From contig NZ_LMHY01000022.1 of NCBI RefSeq assembly GCF_001429045.1, positions 86,320-150,319 of the forward strand: a DNA stretch of 64,000 nt. The letters are read 5' to 3'. Positions 1 to 10,100 of the stretch are shown here, one piece after another. The notes under the pieces were generated by a model that had not been told where the DNA came from, made no database searches, and saw only the letters and a list, made by a program, of their open reading frames with translations. A program made the translations under genes and the position numbers. This DNA comes from Pseudomonas sp. Root71. GTDB lineage: Bacteria > Pseudomonadota > Gammaproteobacteria > Pseudomonadales > Pseudomonadaceae. The first letter of the stretch is position 1, and the number at the start of each line of letters is the position of its first letter.

Positions 1-7
1 GTGACGG

Positions 8-502
8 TCAGCGACGACGGAACAGCGGTAGCGGTTCGTCGGTAGCGGCCTGATAGGACACCGAGAAGTCCTTGAGGCCTTCAAGGGCTTCGTGCGGGTC
101 TTTGTCGGCGCGAATGGCGAACGCGTCGAAACCACAGCGATGCATGTAGAACAACTGGTCACGCAGCACGTCGCCAATGGCCCGCAATTCGCCCTTGAAA
201 CCGTAACGGTCACGCAGCAGGCGGGCATTGGAGTAGTTGCGGCCGTCGGTGAATGCCGGGAAGTTCAGGGCAATGACCTGGAACTGAGCCACGTCTTCGC
301 CGATTTCCTCGGCTTCTTCATCGGCGTCCAGCCAGATGCCCAGGCCGCCGTCGCGGGCCAGGAGCATGCGGCTGTGTTCGCGCCACAGTTGCAACGGAAC
401 GATGTAGTCGTCGCAGTTGGTGATTTCGTCGATGTTGAAGTCCTTGGGCAGCAGGTGCCAGGTCTCGTCGACGACCTCGTTGTTCTTAATGATTCGCTGC
501 AT
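8..502 (-). CDS. DUF934 family protein, sulfite reductase partner
   Basis: A 164-residue soluble protein of the DUF934 family. In pseudomonads these genes sit directly behind the siroheme sulfite reductase gene and are thought to help assimilatory sulfate reduction; the biochemical role is not settled. The start at MQRIIKNNEV is chosen because it follows an AGGAG-like site (gaagGAGcgtgtct on the coding strand); the frame is open 10 codons further upstream. The first 17 bases overlap the 3' end of the upstream reductase gene, so the two are probably translationally coupled in one operon. Visible features are an acidic N-terminal half, a DGGLGIWLDADEEAE stretch and an RDRYGFKGELRAIGDVLRDQ segment typical of the family. 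There is no signal peptide or membrane segment. Confidence 0.85.
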   Translation of the reverse strand: MQRIIKNNEVVDETWHLLPKDFNIDEITNCDDYIVPLQLWREHSRMLLARDGGLGIWLDADEEAEEIGEDVAQFQVIALNFPAFTDGRNYSNARLLRDRYGFKGELRAIGDVLRDQLFYMHRCGFDAFAIRADKDPHEALEGLKDFSVSYQAATDEPLPLFRRR

Positions 503-2144
503 AGACACGCTCCTTGAAGAGGTCGATACCAATACGCTGATAGGTGTCGATGAAGCGTTCGTCTTCGGTACGTTGTTCGATGTACACGTCGATCAGCTTT
601 TCGATCACGTCAGGCATGGCTTCCTGGGCAAAGGACGGGCCGAGGATCTTGCCCAGGCTGGCGTCACGGCTGGCGCTGCCGCCGAGGGAAACCTGATAGA
701 ACTCTTCGCCTTTCTTGTCCACCCCCAGGATGCCGATGTGGCCGACGTGGTGGTGACCACAGGCGTTCATGCAGCCGGAGATGTTCAGATCCAGTTCGCC
801 GATGTCGAACAGGTAGTCCAGATCGTCGAAACGACGCTGGATCGATTCGGCGATCGGGATCGACTTGGCGTTGGCCAGGGAGCAGAAATCGCCGCCCGGG
901 CAGCAGATGATGTCGGTCAGCAGGCCGATGTTCGGCGTGGCGAAGCCTTGCTCGCGCAACTCGCCCCACATGGCGAACAGCTTGTCCTGCTCGACGTCGG
1001 CCAGGATGATGTTCTGCTCGTGGGAGGTTCGCAGTTGGCCGAAGCTGTAGCGGTCGGCCAGGTCGGCCACGGCGTCGAGCTGTTTGTCGGTGATGTCGCC
1101 CGGTGCAACGCCGGTCGGTTTCAGGGACAAGGTCACGGCCACATAGCCCGGCTTCTTGTGGGCCAGGGTGTTGCGCACGCGCCAGCGGGCGAAGCCCGGG
1201 TGCTGCTGGTCGAGTTCGGCCAGGGCGGCGCTCTGGTTGTCCAGTGCCTTGTAGTCCGGGTCGACGAAGTGCTTGGCGACGCGCTGCACTTCGGCTTCGG
1301 TCAGCGTGGTCTGGCCACCGCGCAGGTGCTCCATTTCCGCATCGACTTTCTGTGCGAAGACTTCAGGCGTCAGCGCCTTGACCAGGATCTTGATCCGCGC
1401 CTTGTACTTGTTGTCGCGACGGCCATAGCGGTTGTAGACCCGCAGGATGGCGTCGAGGTAGCTCAACAGATCTTGCCACGGCAGGAATTCATTGATGAAT
1501 GCGCCCACCACCGGCGTACGGCCCAGGCCACCGCCGACCAGCACACGGAAGCCCAGTTCGCCAGCGGCGTTGTGCACCGGCTCAAGGCCGATGTCATGGA
1601 CTTCGATGGCGGCACGGTCGGAAGTCGAACCGTTGACGGCGATCTTGAATTTACGCGGCAGATAGGCGAATTCCGGGTGGAACGTGGTCCACTGGCGCAC
1701 GATCTCGCACCATGGGCGCGGATCGATCAGTTCGTCGGCGGCGACACCGGCAAACTGGTCGGTGGTGACGTTGCGCAGGCAGTTGCCGCTGGTCTGGATC
1801 GCGTGCATCTGCACGGTGGCCAGTTCAGCGAGAATGTCCGGAATGTCTTCCACGGCCGGCCAGTTGAACTGCACGTTCTGCCGGGTACTGATGTGGGCGT
1901 AGCCCTTGTCGTAGTCACGGGCAATTTTGGCCATCATTCGCATCTGGCGCGAAGTCAGCTGGCCGTATGGCACGGCGACTCGCAACATAGGCGCGAAACG
2001 CTGGATATAAAGGCCATTTTGCAGGCGCAGGGGGCGGAATTCTTCTTCGCTCAGCTCGCCTGCCAGATAGCGTCGGGTCTGATCACGGAACTGCTTGACG
2101 CGGTCCTCGATGATCCGCTGATCGTATTCGTCGTATACGTACAT
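486..2144 (-). CDS. cysI: Nitrite/sulfite reductase, siroheme-[4Fe-4S] hemoprotein (CysI-type)
   Basis: Assimilatory sulfite reductase hemoprotein, 552 residues, reducing sulfite to sulfide for cysteine synthesis in the cytoplasm. The frame contains two ferredoxin-like half domains and the cofactor cysteines: C415-X5-C421 in CCPGGDFC and C458-X3-C462 in SGCMNACG, followed by the HHHVGHIG segment. Together these bind the [4Fe-4S] cluster bridged to siroheme. The substrate-side basic residues lie in segments such as ISTRQNVQFNW and TSGNCLRNVT near residues 105-140. The start MYVYDEYDQR is preceded by an AGGA site; the frame extends 41 codons further upstream but that part is low-complexity basic sequence unlike the family. 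It belongs to the single-polypeptide group common in pseudomonads rather than the enterobacterial CysJI pair; the electron donor is not encoded here. It is co-transcribed with the DUF934 gene. Confidence 0.93.
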   Translation of the reverse strand: MYVYDEYDQRIIEDRVKQFRDQTRRYLAGELSEEEFRPLRLQNGLYIQRFAPMLRVAVPYGQLTSRQMRMMAKIARDYDKGYAHISTRQNVQFNWPAVEDIPDILAELATVQMHAIQTSGNCLRNVTTDQFAGVAADELIDPRPWCEIVRQWTTFHPEFAYLPRKFKIAVNGSTSDRAAIEVHDIGLEPVHNAAGELGFRVLVGGGLGRTPVVGAFINEFLPWQDLLSYLDAILRVYNRYGRRDNKYKARIKILVKALTPEVFAQKVDAEMEHLRGGQTTLTEAEVQRVAKHFVDPDYKALDNQSAALAELDQQHPGFARWRVRNTLAHKKPGYVAVTLSLKPTGVAPGDITDKQLDAVADLADRYSFGQLRTSHEQNIILADVEQDKLFAMWGELREQGFATPNIGLLTDIICCPGGDFCSLANAKSIPIAESIQRRFDDLDYLFDIGELDLNISGCMNACGHHHVGHIGILGVDKKGEEFYQVSLGGSASRDASLGKILGPSFAQEAMPDVIEKLIDVYIEQRTEDERFIDTYQRIGIDLFKERVYAANH

Positions 2145-2438
2145 ATAAGTCCTGTTCTCAGGCTTGGGCCGGTCGGAAACAGCGGCGTTTTTTTGGCTTG
2201 CTGGCGTCCGATAAAACCTCGGCAATTCTGCGCGCACGGCCGCGCACTCCCTACGGAGCCGGGGCACGATACCAGTTTGCAGTTATGCGTAAAAGTGATG
2301 TTTGAGCATATGTAAAGAACCAAATCGCCTAATGATAAACGTTGATGCAAAGACCCTGTTTGTGATGCGGGCAATCGTCGTCTTTACTCTGCTCGAGTCT
2401 TTATGCAATCACCGATAAAACCGACAAGAGGCGATGCA
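2145..2438. other. Intergenic region, divergent promoters
   Basis: This stretch separates the divergently read sulfite reductase gene and the 37-residue membrane peptide gene, so it must carry both promoters. It is AT-richer from about 2280 to 2440. I see no clear operator; a CysB site would be expected for the reductase but CysB sites are too degenerate to assign by eye. Confidence 0.4.
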
Positions 2439-2552
2439 ATGAGCAACCCAACCAAAGCACGGAAAAGCGATAGCACCGTTGATGCATGGGCAATTTTGTT
2501 CCTGATCATTCTGGTCGTGGGGACGGCGGTATTCTGGGTCAGTCATCAATAA
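2439..2552 (+). CDS. Small single-pass membrane peptide (37 aa)
   Basis: A 37-codon ORF with an AGAGG ribosome-binding site 8 bases before its ATG. The peptide has a charged N-terminal part (MSNPTKARKSDSTVDAW) and one hydrophobic helix of about 18 residues (AILFLIILVVGTAVFWV), ending SHQ. It is therefore a likely inner-membrane miniprotein with the N terminus in the cytoplasm. Codon use and the clean SD-to-start spacing support a real gene. Function is unknown; similar tiny proteins sit at this place in other pseudomonads as far as I recall. It is divergent from the sulfite reductase operon and reads towards the binding-protein gene about 115 bases downstream. Confidence 0.7.
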   Translation: MSNPTKARKSDSTVDAWAILFLIILVVGTAVFWVSHQ

Positions 2553-2668
2553 GCGACACCGTCCGGGCCCGGTTCCGACGATTGTCTGACAAAAACCGGA
2601 AAAATCGCCGTTTTACGGACGTTCGCTGGCTATAATGCGCGGCGAATTTCCGGGGGCTCGGACGACCA

Positions 2669-3754
2669 ATGCTGAAGTTTCTGTGTGGCGTATTACTGAC
2701 GCTGGGCATGGTCTTGGGACCTTGTGCCCAGGCGGCGTCAGTGCTGTTCCTGAATCCGGGAACCCCCACCGAGGCTTTTTGGGTGAGTTATTCGCAGTTC
2801 ATGCACGCCGCGGCGACTGACCTGGGGATGGACTTGCGCATCCAGTATTCCGACCGTGTCTCCGAAAACACTCTCCGCCAGGCTCGCGAAGCCCTTCAGG
2901 GCCACCATCGTCCCGACTACCTGGTGTTCGTCAACGAGCAATACATCGCCCCCGAAATCCTGCGGCTGGCCAAGGGCAGTGGGGTAAAGCTGTTCATGGT
3001 CAACAATGCCCTGACCCCGGATCAGATGAAGCTGGTCGAAGCCCGGCCTGACAAGTATCCCGATTTGCTCGGCAGCCTGGTGCCCAACGACGAGGAGGGT
3101 GGCTACCTGATGCTCAAGGAGTTGATCCGACAGCACGGCCCGGTAGCCCCCGGCCAGACCATTGAGTTGCTGGCTTTTTCCGGATTGAAGATCACCCCGT
3201 CCGCGCAATTTCGCGAGAAGGGCATGCGGCGTGCCTTGGCCGAGCACCCCGAAGTGCGTTTGCGGCAATTGGTGTACGGCGGCTGGACCCGGCAACGTGC
3301 CTGCGAGCAGGCCCGGTTGCTGTTCAAGCGCTACCCGCAGACGTCGCTGGTCTGGGCTGCAAATGACGAAATGGTGTTCGGCGTGATGCAGGCGTATGTC
3401 GAAGCGGGAGGTGTGCCGGGCAAGGGCGTGCTGTTCGGCGCGATAAACAATTCACCCGCTGCGTTGCAAGCGCTGCTGGACCATCGCCTGAGTGTCTTGC
3501 TGGGCGGGCACTTCACCCTCGGTGGCTGGGCGCTGGTGCAATTGCATGACTACGATGAAGGTGTGGACATCAGCCAGTACGGCGGCCGTGACCGGCAGAT
3601 TCCGTTGTTGCAGCTGATCGATCGGACGCAGGCCAGGCGGTTGCTGGCGATGGACACCGCGCAGGACTTTGGCGTGGATTTCCACAAACTCTCGGCCAAG
3701 GGACGTCCCGCGTCCTGGCGTTACCCGTTCACCCTGCAAACCCTGATGCACTGA
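2669..3754 (+). CDS. Periplasmic ABC-type substrate-binding protein (sugar-binding fold)
   Basis: A 361-residue protein with a Sec signal peptide (MLKFLCGVLLTLGMVLGP..AQA, cleavage near residue 22) and the two-lobe type I periplasmic binding fold of the ribose/galactose-binding group. It starts with SVLFLNPG, has the NEQYIAP and SLVPNDEEGGYL segments, and a SLVWAANDEMVFGVMQA hinge typical of this family. There is no permease or ATPase gene beside it, so it may be an orphan binding protein that feeds a membrane sensor rather than a transporter; that is inference. The start is supported by the signal peptide; the ribosome-binding site is weak. The ligand cannot be predicted from the sequence alone. 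It is convergent with the DUF2970 gene, with only 6 bases between them. Confidence 0.8.
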   Translation: MLKFLCGVLLTLGMVLGPCAQAASVLFLNPGTPTEAFWVSYSQFMHAAATDLGMDLRIQYSDRVSENTLRQAREALQGHHRPDYLVFVNEQYIAPEILRLAKGSGVKLFMVNNALTPDQMKLVEARPDKYPDLLGSLVPNDEEGGYLMLKELIRQHGPVAPGQTIELLAFSGLKITPSAQFREKGMRRALAEHPEVRLRQLVYGGWTRQRACEQARLLFKRYPQTSLVWAANDEMVFGVMQAYVEAGGVPGKGVLFGAINNSPAALQALLDHRLSVLLGGHFTLGGWALVQLHDYDEGVDISQYGGRDRQIPLLQLIDRTQARRLLAMDTAQDFGVDFHKLSAKGRPASWRYPFTLQTLMH

Positions 3755-3760
3755 GTCTGA

Positions 3761-3979
3761 TCAAACCCCGGCCAGAAGCAGCACCAGCTTGACGATGCCA
3801 AACAGCGTCAATGCAAACACCGCCGTGAACATTATCCCCAGAATCACGAAATGACTCGGCTTGCCGTGAGTGAAATCTCGGGCCCGGTTCTTCCCGCTCT
3901 GCACCCCGAATGCCGCCGCCATGACGCTGTGCAGCATTTGCCAGAAGGTCGGCGGCTTGTTGTCGGCTGGATCGGCCAT
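3761..3979 (-). CDS. DUF2970 domain protein, small membrane protein
   Basis: A 72-residue protein of the DUF2970 family. Visible are an N-terminal amphipathic part (PPTFWQMLHSVMAAAFGVQSG), the family signature around NRARDFTHGKPSHFVILG, and a C-terminal hydrophobic helix (MFTAVFALTLFGIVKLVLLLAGV). A GAGGG site lies just before the ATG. Predicted to be a single-pass inner-membrane protein; function unknown. It is convergent with the preceding binding-protein gene and divergent from the large toxin gene. Confidence 0.82.
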   Translation of the reverse strand: MADPADNKPPTFWQMLHSVMAAAFGVQSGKNRARDFTHGKPSHFVILGIMFTAVFALTLFGIVKLVLLLAGV

Positions 3980-4158
3980 AAGTCCCTCGCCTGTCAGTAG
4001 GTCCTCAGAGCATAGACAATCCAGCGGCCGGTGGTGGGCTCGGCCGGTCCGCGGATCGACGTATTTTGAAATCAGTCTTGAGCGGTGCGATAACTATCTA
4101 CCGCAGATGCGGTTCGCTGAAATGGTGTCCTGTCGTTCCATTTTTCAGGAGCGACACT

Positions 4159-7100
4159 ATGTCTACCCATCCTCCATCCGTGCCCCGTCAACATTTGGTT
4201 CCGGGCCGAAACAGCATTCATCGCGAACTGCTTGAACAACAGACGCCTGATTGGTTGATCGATGCCACGCCGCAGCGGCGAGCTGCCATAAAAGCGAGCG
4301 GTTCGCTCCCGCCGCAGTGGTACCAGCGAGCATCCCGCGAGCAAAAGCAGGCACTGAAAGACCTTTTCAACGACAGTTTTGTGTCCCAGGCCCGGCTCGA
4401 CAAGACGATGTCGTCGCTGCCGGACGCCGAAAGCTTTGCCGAGCCGATACTGCGCAAGGCCTTGAAGGAGCAATTTGGTGTTGAGGTCGACGTCAACAAA
4501 ACCCTGGTGTGCCTCAGGCGGGCGCTGGAAGTCAGCGCCCTTGAAATAGAGATCGCCTCGTTCGAGGTGATGAAACTTTCGTTGTTGCAAGCGGCATTGC
4601 ACAACTTCGAAGCGTCCGAGTGTGAGGAGGGCGCTTTTCATCGCGGGTCCGGGTTTGTGATCGAGACATCGACGCCAGGCACGTTCGAGGTCGCTACCTT
4701 CAGCATGTCGGTCAGGCAGTTCCTCTCACTCTGTCGCAAGCTGGATATCGGCGCGCAGTATCAAACCCGACTGAAGGCGTTTTTCCAGCCAGCGGATGCG
4801 CAGAAGGAAACGGCATTGCGCGAGCAGTTCGTTGCCAGCCAGAAAGCGGCATTGAAGGCAGCAGCCGAACTGGCGCTGCTGAAAAAGGACATCGAGCCCG
4901 ACGATTACGAAATGATTCTTTCGGTGGTTAACGGCGAAGTTCATCCCCGTCTTGGCAACAGGCCTGTCTGGTTTCGCGACCTGAGTTTGATGAAACGCAG
5001 GATGACAGGCTGCGTCGTGTTCGGCATCTGTGAACAATATCGCTATAGCAGCGATTTCATCGTTTACATTCCCCATGATCCGGAACATCCGCTCAAACGC
5101 TATACCCCTGAGCGGATGAGGGCGGAATTCAAGCGGCAATTCACAGCCCTTGGCGCATCGCCGTCGAGTGATGGCCCGACGGAGCACCAGCGGTATTTCA
5201 GCCAATTCGTCGCTTACGCCGACCGGCCTTACTATTTCAGTCAATTCACCCGTAAAGCCGCGGATGCTCCCGCCGATCCATTGCACTCCATTTGGGTGAA
5301 AGTCGCGCAGTACATTCCCGTGCTTTCTCCCGTCGCCCGCATCAAGGAGTTGCCACCTGAGCATTCGGTCAAACGTGAGCGGGTCGAAGATCCCTACCTC
5401 GATCCTGTTGACGTCACTCGCAAAGGCGCGGCCGGAATCTGGTCCGCCAACACCGATCTGTGGACTTATCTCTACGAGCAAAACCGCGCCAAGGTGATCG
5501 CCGATGCACGCAGTCATGCTGTGCCCACGGCTGACGTCGATGCAACGGTGCGGGCGAAAAAGCTCAATCACCTGCTGGAAATCGGCATGCTGGGCTTGAA
5601 CATGGTGTCGATGTTCGTACCGGTGCTGGGCGAGATCATGCTGACGGTGATGGCCGGGCAATTGCTGTACGAGTCGTTCGAGGGCGCGATCGAGTGGAGT
5701 GAGGGGGATCGCACCGCGGCCAAGGCGCACCTGATCGATGTGGCGGAAAACCTGGCGCTGATCGCGGCGATGGCCGGGGCCGGCAAGGCGCTGGGCAAGC
5801 TAGTGCCACTCGCACCGGAGCCCGTGATCGAAGGGCTGGACGCCATCAAGCGTGCCGATGGCACGACTCGGCTGTGGAAACCCGACCTGAAGGCCTATGA
5901 GCGCAACGTTGAGCTGGGCGATGACACTGTCCCCAATTCCTTGGGACAGTTTCGCGCGAACCGCAGGACTTACATCCGCCAGGCGGGCAAGGTGTATGAG
6001 ATCACCTTTGATTCATCAGTGAAAAAATGGCGCATCAAGCATCCGTCCGATACCGGGGCCTGGCGGCCGATTCTCGAACACAACGGCCACGGTGCCTGGC
6101 GCCATACGCTGGAGCGTCCTCTGGAGTGGGACCGTTTGACCCTGTTGCGGCGCATGGGCCATGCGACCGAGGCCCTGACGGACGAACAACTGCTCACCCT
6201 CGCCGATGCCAGCGGTGCCACTGACAATGCCTTGCGCAAGATGCACCTCGATCACCTGCCTCCGCCTCCGGGGCTGGTTGAGTTGTTGTCGGCGTTCGAG
6301 GCTGCCCCCGGTAGCTCCGAGGCGGGCAAGGGGCCGGTGGCGACGTTGCGGCGAGCTTGCCCGGGGCTGAGTGAATCCGCAGCCAACAGGGTGTTGCAGG
6401 ATGCCAATGCCGAGGAGCTGGCGCGGTGGCAAACGACGCGGCGGATCCCCTTGAACATGCTTGAAGAGGGCCGCTGGTACGCACGCCAAGGGCGCGTCAA
6501 CCAGGCCTTTGCCGGGTTGCATCTGGAGCGTATGGCGTCGGCGGACAGCCGATGGCTCGCCCTGCATTCCCTGGAAAAACTGCCGGGCTGGTCCGACAGC
6601 GTGCGCCTGGAAGTGCGCGACGGTCACGTCGAGGGGCCGCTGATCGATGGCATTGGCAGTCAGACTGCCGTCACGCGCAAATATGTGGTCAAGAAGGGAC
6701 CGGCTTACCAGGCGTTTGATGAGCGCGGCGAGGAGCTCAACGGCATTCCTCGAAATGAAGACAATTTTTACTCGTCGATCATGCACGCCTTGCCCGACTC
6801 AGCGCGACAGGCGCTGGGTGTTCCCCATGTGGCTCAGGGCAGCCAGTTGCGCAAGGCAATCATCGACCATGCCGTTGCCCATCGTAGCGAGCTGGCACAA
6901 AGCCTGGAGACACGCACTGGCAAGCACGCGAACTTCAAGCCTCCGGTCCGGATCAACGAACGGTTGGTGGGGTACTACGCCAGCGGGCGCGGGCATGGGA
7001 TCAATCCTTCGCTGGCGAGTCGGGTTCGGGATGTCTATCCGGCGCTGACCGAACAGCAGGCCAACGGATTTGTCCTGGCGCAGCTGCGTGCGGGGAAAAC

Positions 7101-10100
7101 CGACGGGCAGATTTACGGTTTGTTGCAGACCCGCCTGCGCGAGTGGGAGACGCTTGAGGCTACGCTCGATCATTGGGTGGGCGAGCCATCGCCGAACGCT
7201 GCCCTGGAACTCATGTTGGGTGGCAAGGCCTCGGTCGCGCAGAGCCTCAAGCAAAGCTGGCGCAACTCGCCGTTGGCTGCAGAGCAGGCGCGCTTCACAT
7301 TGCTTGAGCTGACCTGTGACCAAGCGCTTCCTTCGTTGCCTGCCGATTTCTCCCATGTGCGTGATCTGTACGTCCGGGGCCGCTGCATCACCGATGCCAA
7401 TGCCGATGCACTGCTGGGCAATTTCCCCAAGTTGAGAAAACTGCGGATCAACGCCACGGGCAATCAGTTCAGCAATGTGCCCGAAATCATCGGTACGATG
7501 CCGGAGCTCACCGATCTGAGCCTGTACTCATCCGCTCCCTACGCCGCCGACATGCCGACGAGGCTGGGCGCGTTGACCAGGCTTGAGTACCTCAATGTCT
7601 ATTGTTCGGCGTTTACGCCGATTGCGCTGGATGTCAGCCAGTTGCGCAATCTGCGCCTGCTGGAAGTGCTGGCACCTTCATTGTTCGAATGGCCCGCCGG
7701 GGTGCTCGAACTGCCGCGACTTGAGCGATTGAATCTCAAGGGCACCGGGATCAGGACATTGCCGGACGGCATTTTCAACGGACATGAAACACTCTGGTCC
7801 GGACTGTCGCTGGACTGGTCGAATTTCCTTCGTGAAAACTTCAGGCCGGCGTATGAGTACGCCAAAAGCCTACCCCCGCACCTTGTCGATCTCGAGGAAA
7901 TGGTCAGGGACTACAGCAAGGGTGAGTTGAGACGCCTTGGCGAAGGCCTCAACGAGAATCACGAGACCTTGTTCAATCGGTTTGTCGAGCAGTGGCCGGA
8001 CGCCGAGGCGAGGTACGGAGCGATCGAAGCCTTGAGTGAGCAAAACACTGTACTCAACCGCAACCTCAATGATTGGGGTGAAATGCCGATAGCGGTCAAT
8101 GAAATGACAGGCCGGATATTAGCGACAAGCTCCCTGAGAGCCTGCTGGCGCAAAGGCGTATTCAAGCGCTACGGCGCTAGAGCCGATGCCTCGGTGCTCG
8201 ACTTGCCTAATCTGGGGCTGAGTAGTTTTCCCGAGTTGCCGGCCGGTGCTTTCCCGGAAGTGCAAACGCTGTATTTGCGAAGCAATCAAGCGCCCGCAGC
8301 ACAGATTCGCGGTTTCATCAGCGGTTTTTCCGAACTTCAAACACTCGAATTGCGTGGTTGCGGCCTGACCGAAATCCCCATCGGACCCAAAGATCTCGGA
8401 AAATTGACTCAACTGGATCTCTCCAGTAACGCGATTGTTGTCGATTCCGGGGTTCAGCAAGGTCTCGATGGGTTGAAGATGCTCGAATATCTGGACCTTG
8501 GCAGCAACCCCCTGAACACCCTGGACGTCAGCGCAATGACTCACCTCAAGGCCTTGAACCTGCGCGCGACAGAGCTGGGGGAGTGGCCGGCAGGTGCCCA
8601 GGACTTGCCGGATCTGACCTGGCTGGATTTACGCGACAGCAAAATTTCCGAGCTGCCGGGGGCGGTGCTGGAAAATGAGGTGTTGCTCAAAACCAATCTC
8701 GGCGGTTCGCCCTTGACCCCTCAGGCTGACGCAATGCTCCGGACCGCCTGGCAGCGAATAGAAGCGGCCAGAGTACTTCCAGAGGGCACCCTGCAGCGGT
8801 TCGCCCTGGAGCCGATACCGCTCGGTTTTCCGCCGTCCGAGAGTGGGTTTTCCATTGCGCAGCATTTGCTGACGCTGCCTGAGGTACCGGCGGGAGAAGG
8901 GGCCGAGGTTTTCACAAGGCGTCTGCAACGTTTAAAGCCGGCACTGGCGGATGATGAGGCCTTGCATGCGCTGGAACAGATGCGCGAGCGCGGGGTGACC
9001 GAGGTGCAAATCAGCGAGCGCCTTGCCGGTTGGGAACAGACCTTCGAAGCGCTTACGCGTCAGTTGAACGGCTGGATCTTCACACGGGGAGTACGCGACA
9101 CAGGCTGGATAATATCTTCAAGCATTCGCCGGTTGGGCGCCTTGCGCATCCTCGAATGCTGGCGCCAGGGCCTGGCCGGCGTGGAGGGGGTTGCCAATGC
9201 CGTTTTGGATCTGAGCGGCCTGCAACTGGGCGATTTCCCTACGTTGCCGGGAACATTCGGCCACGTTGGCAGGCTGGACCTGACCGGAGTAAAACTGACC
9301 CGAACAGGCTCCGACGGGTTCCTCGCCGCCTTTACCCGGCTCAAGACCCTGGAACTCAATGGCAATGGGCTGGAGGCAGTACCCGAGCCTGTCCAGCACA
9401 TGGATAGGCTCGAGCGCCTGGAGCTGTCTTCGAACCGGCTGGACGATGCCGAACACCTGTACGACTCGTTAAGCAATCTGGAACGTCTGAACCAGCTTGA
9501 CCTGAGCTACAACGAACTGGAGTCCTTCGACCTCGACGTTTTCGAAGCGCTGGTGACACTCGATCTGCGCAATAACAATCTGACGCAATGGCCTGGCGGT
9601 GTGCTGGATGCCGCCCACCTCCGGGTCCTGAACCTGAGTGGTAACGGCATCACTTCGGTTCCGGCGCAGGCGCTGGATGGCAATCACAACGTCCTGATGA
9701 TCGGCATCGACCTGAGTGATAACAACCTGGTGCTTGAGAGTCTCGAGCGCTTGAGGGACTACCGTGACTCGGGAGCACGGGACACCGTGCTGGGCCTGTC
9801 GCGCGATGAACTCGACGAGTTACTCGATGATGCTCAAGACCAAGGCGACAGTGACAGCATTGAGTCGGATGAAGAACTCCCTGACGTTGAGCCTGATTCC
9901 GCGCAACAGGCCCCTTGGCTGGCCAATGCGCCCCCGGAGGAACTGGCCGGTAAAAGCGAAATCTGGAATCAACTGGCGGCCGAGCCGGACAGTGCTGCGT
10001 TCTTTCATTTGCTCGAGCGACTGCAAGACACCCGGGAGTTTCGGGTGGCCAATGCCGATTTGACACGACGGGTCTGGACAGTGATGGAAGCCGCGGCCAG

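Noticed and set aside
417..2315. Long plus-strand open frame of 632 codons opposite the sulfite reductase gene
   Set aside because: It mirrors the codon pattern of the minus-strand gene in high-GC DNA, has no recognisable domain and no ribosome-binding site.
4000..4158. Type III hrp box before the NEL toxin gene
   Set aside because: No GGAACC with a properly spaced CCAC was found.
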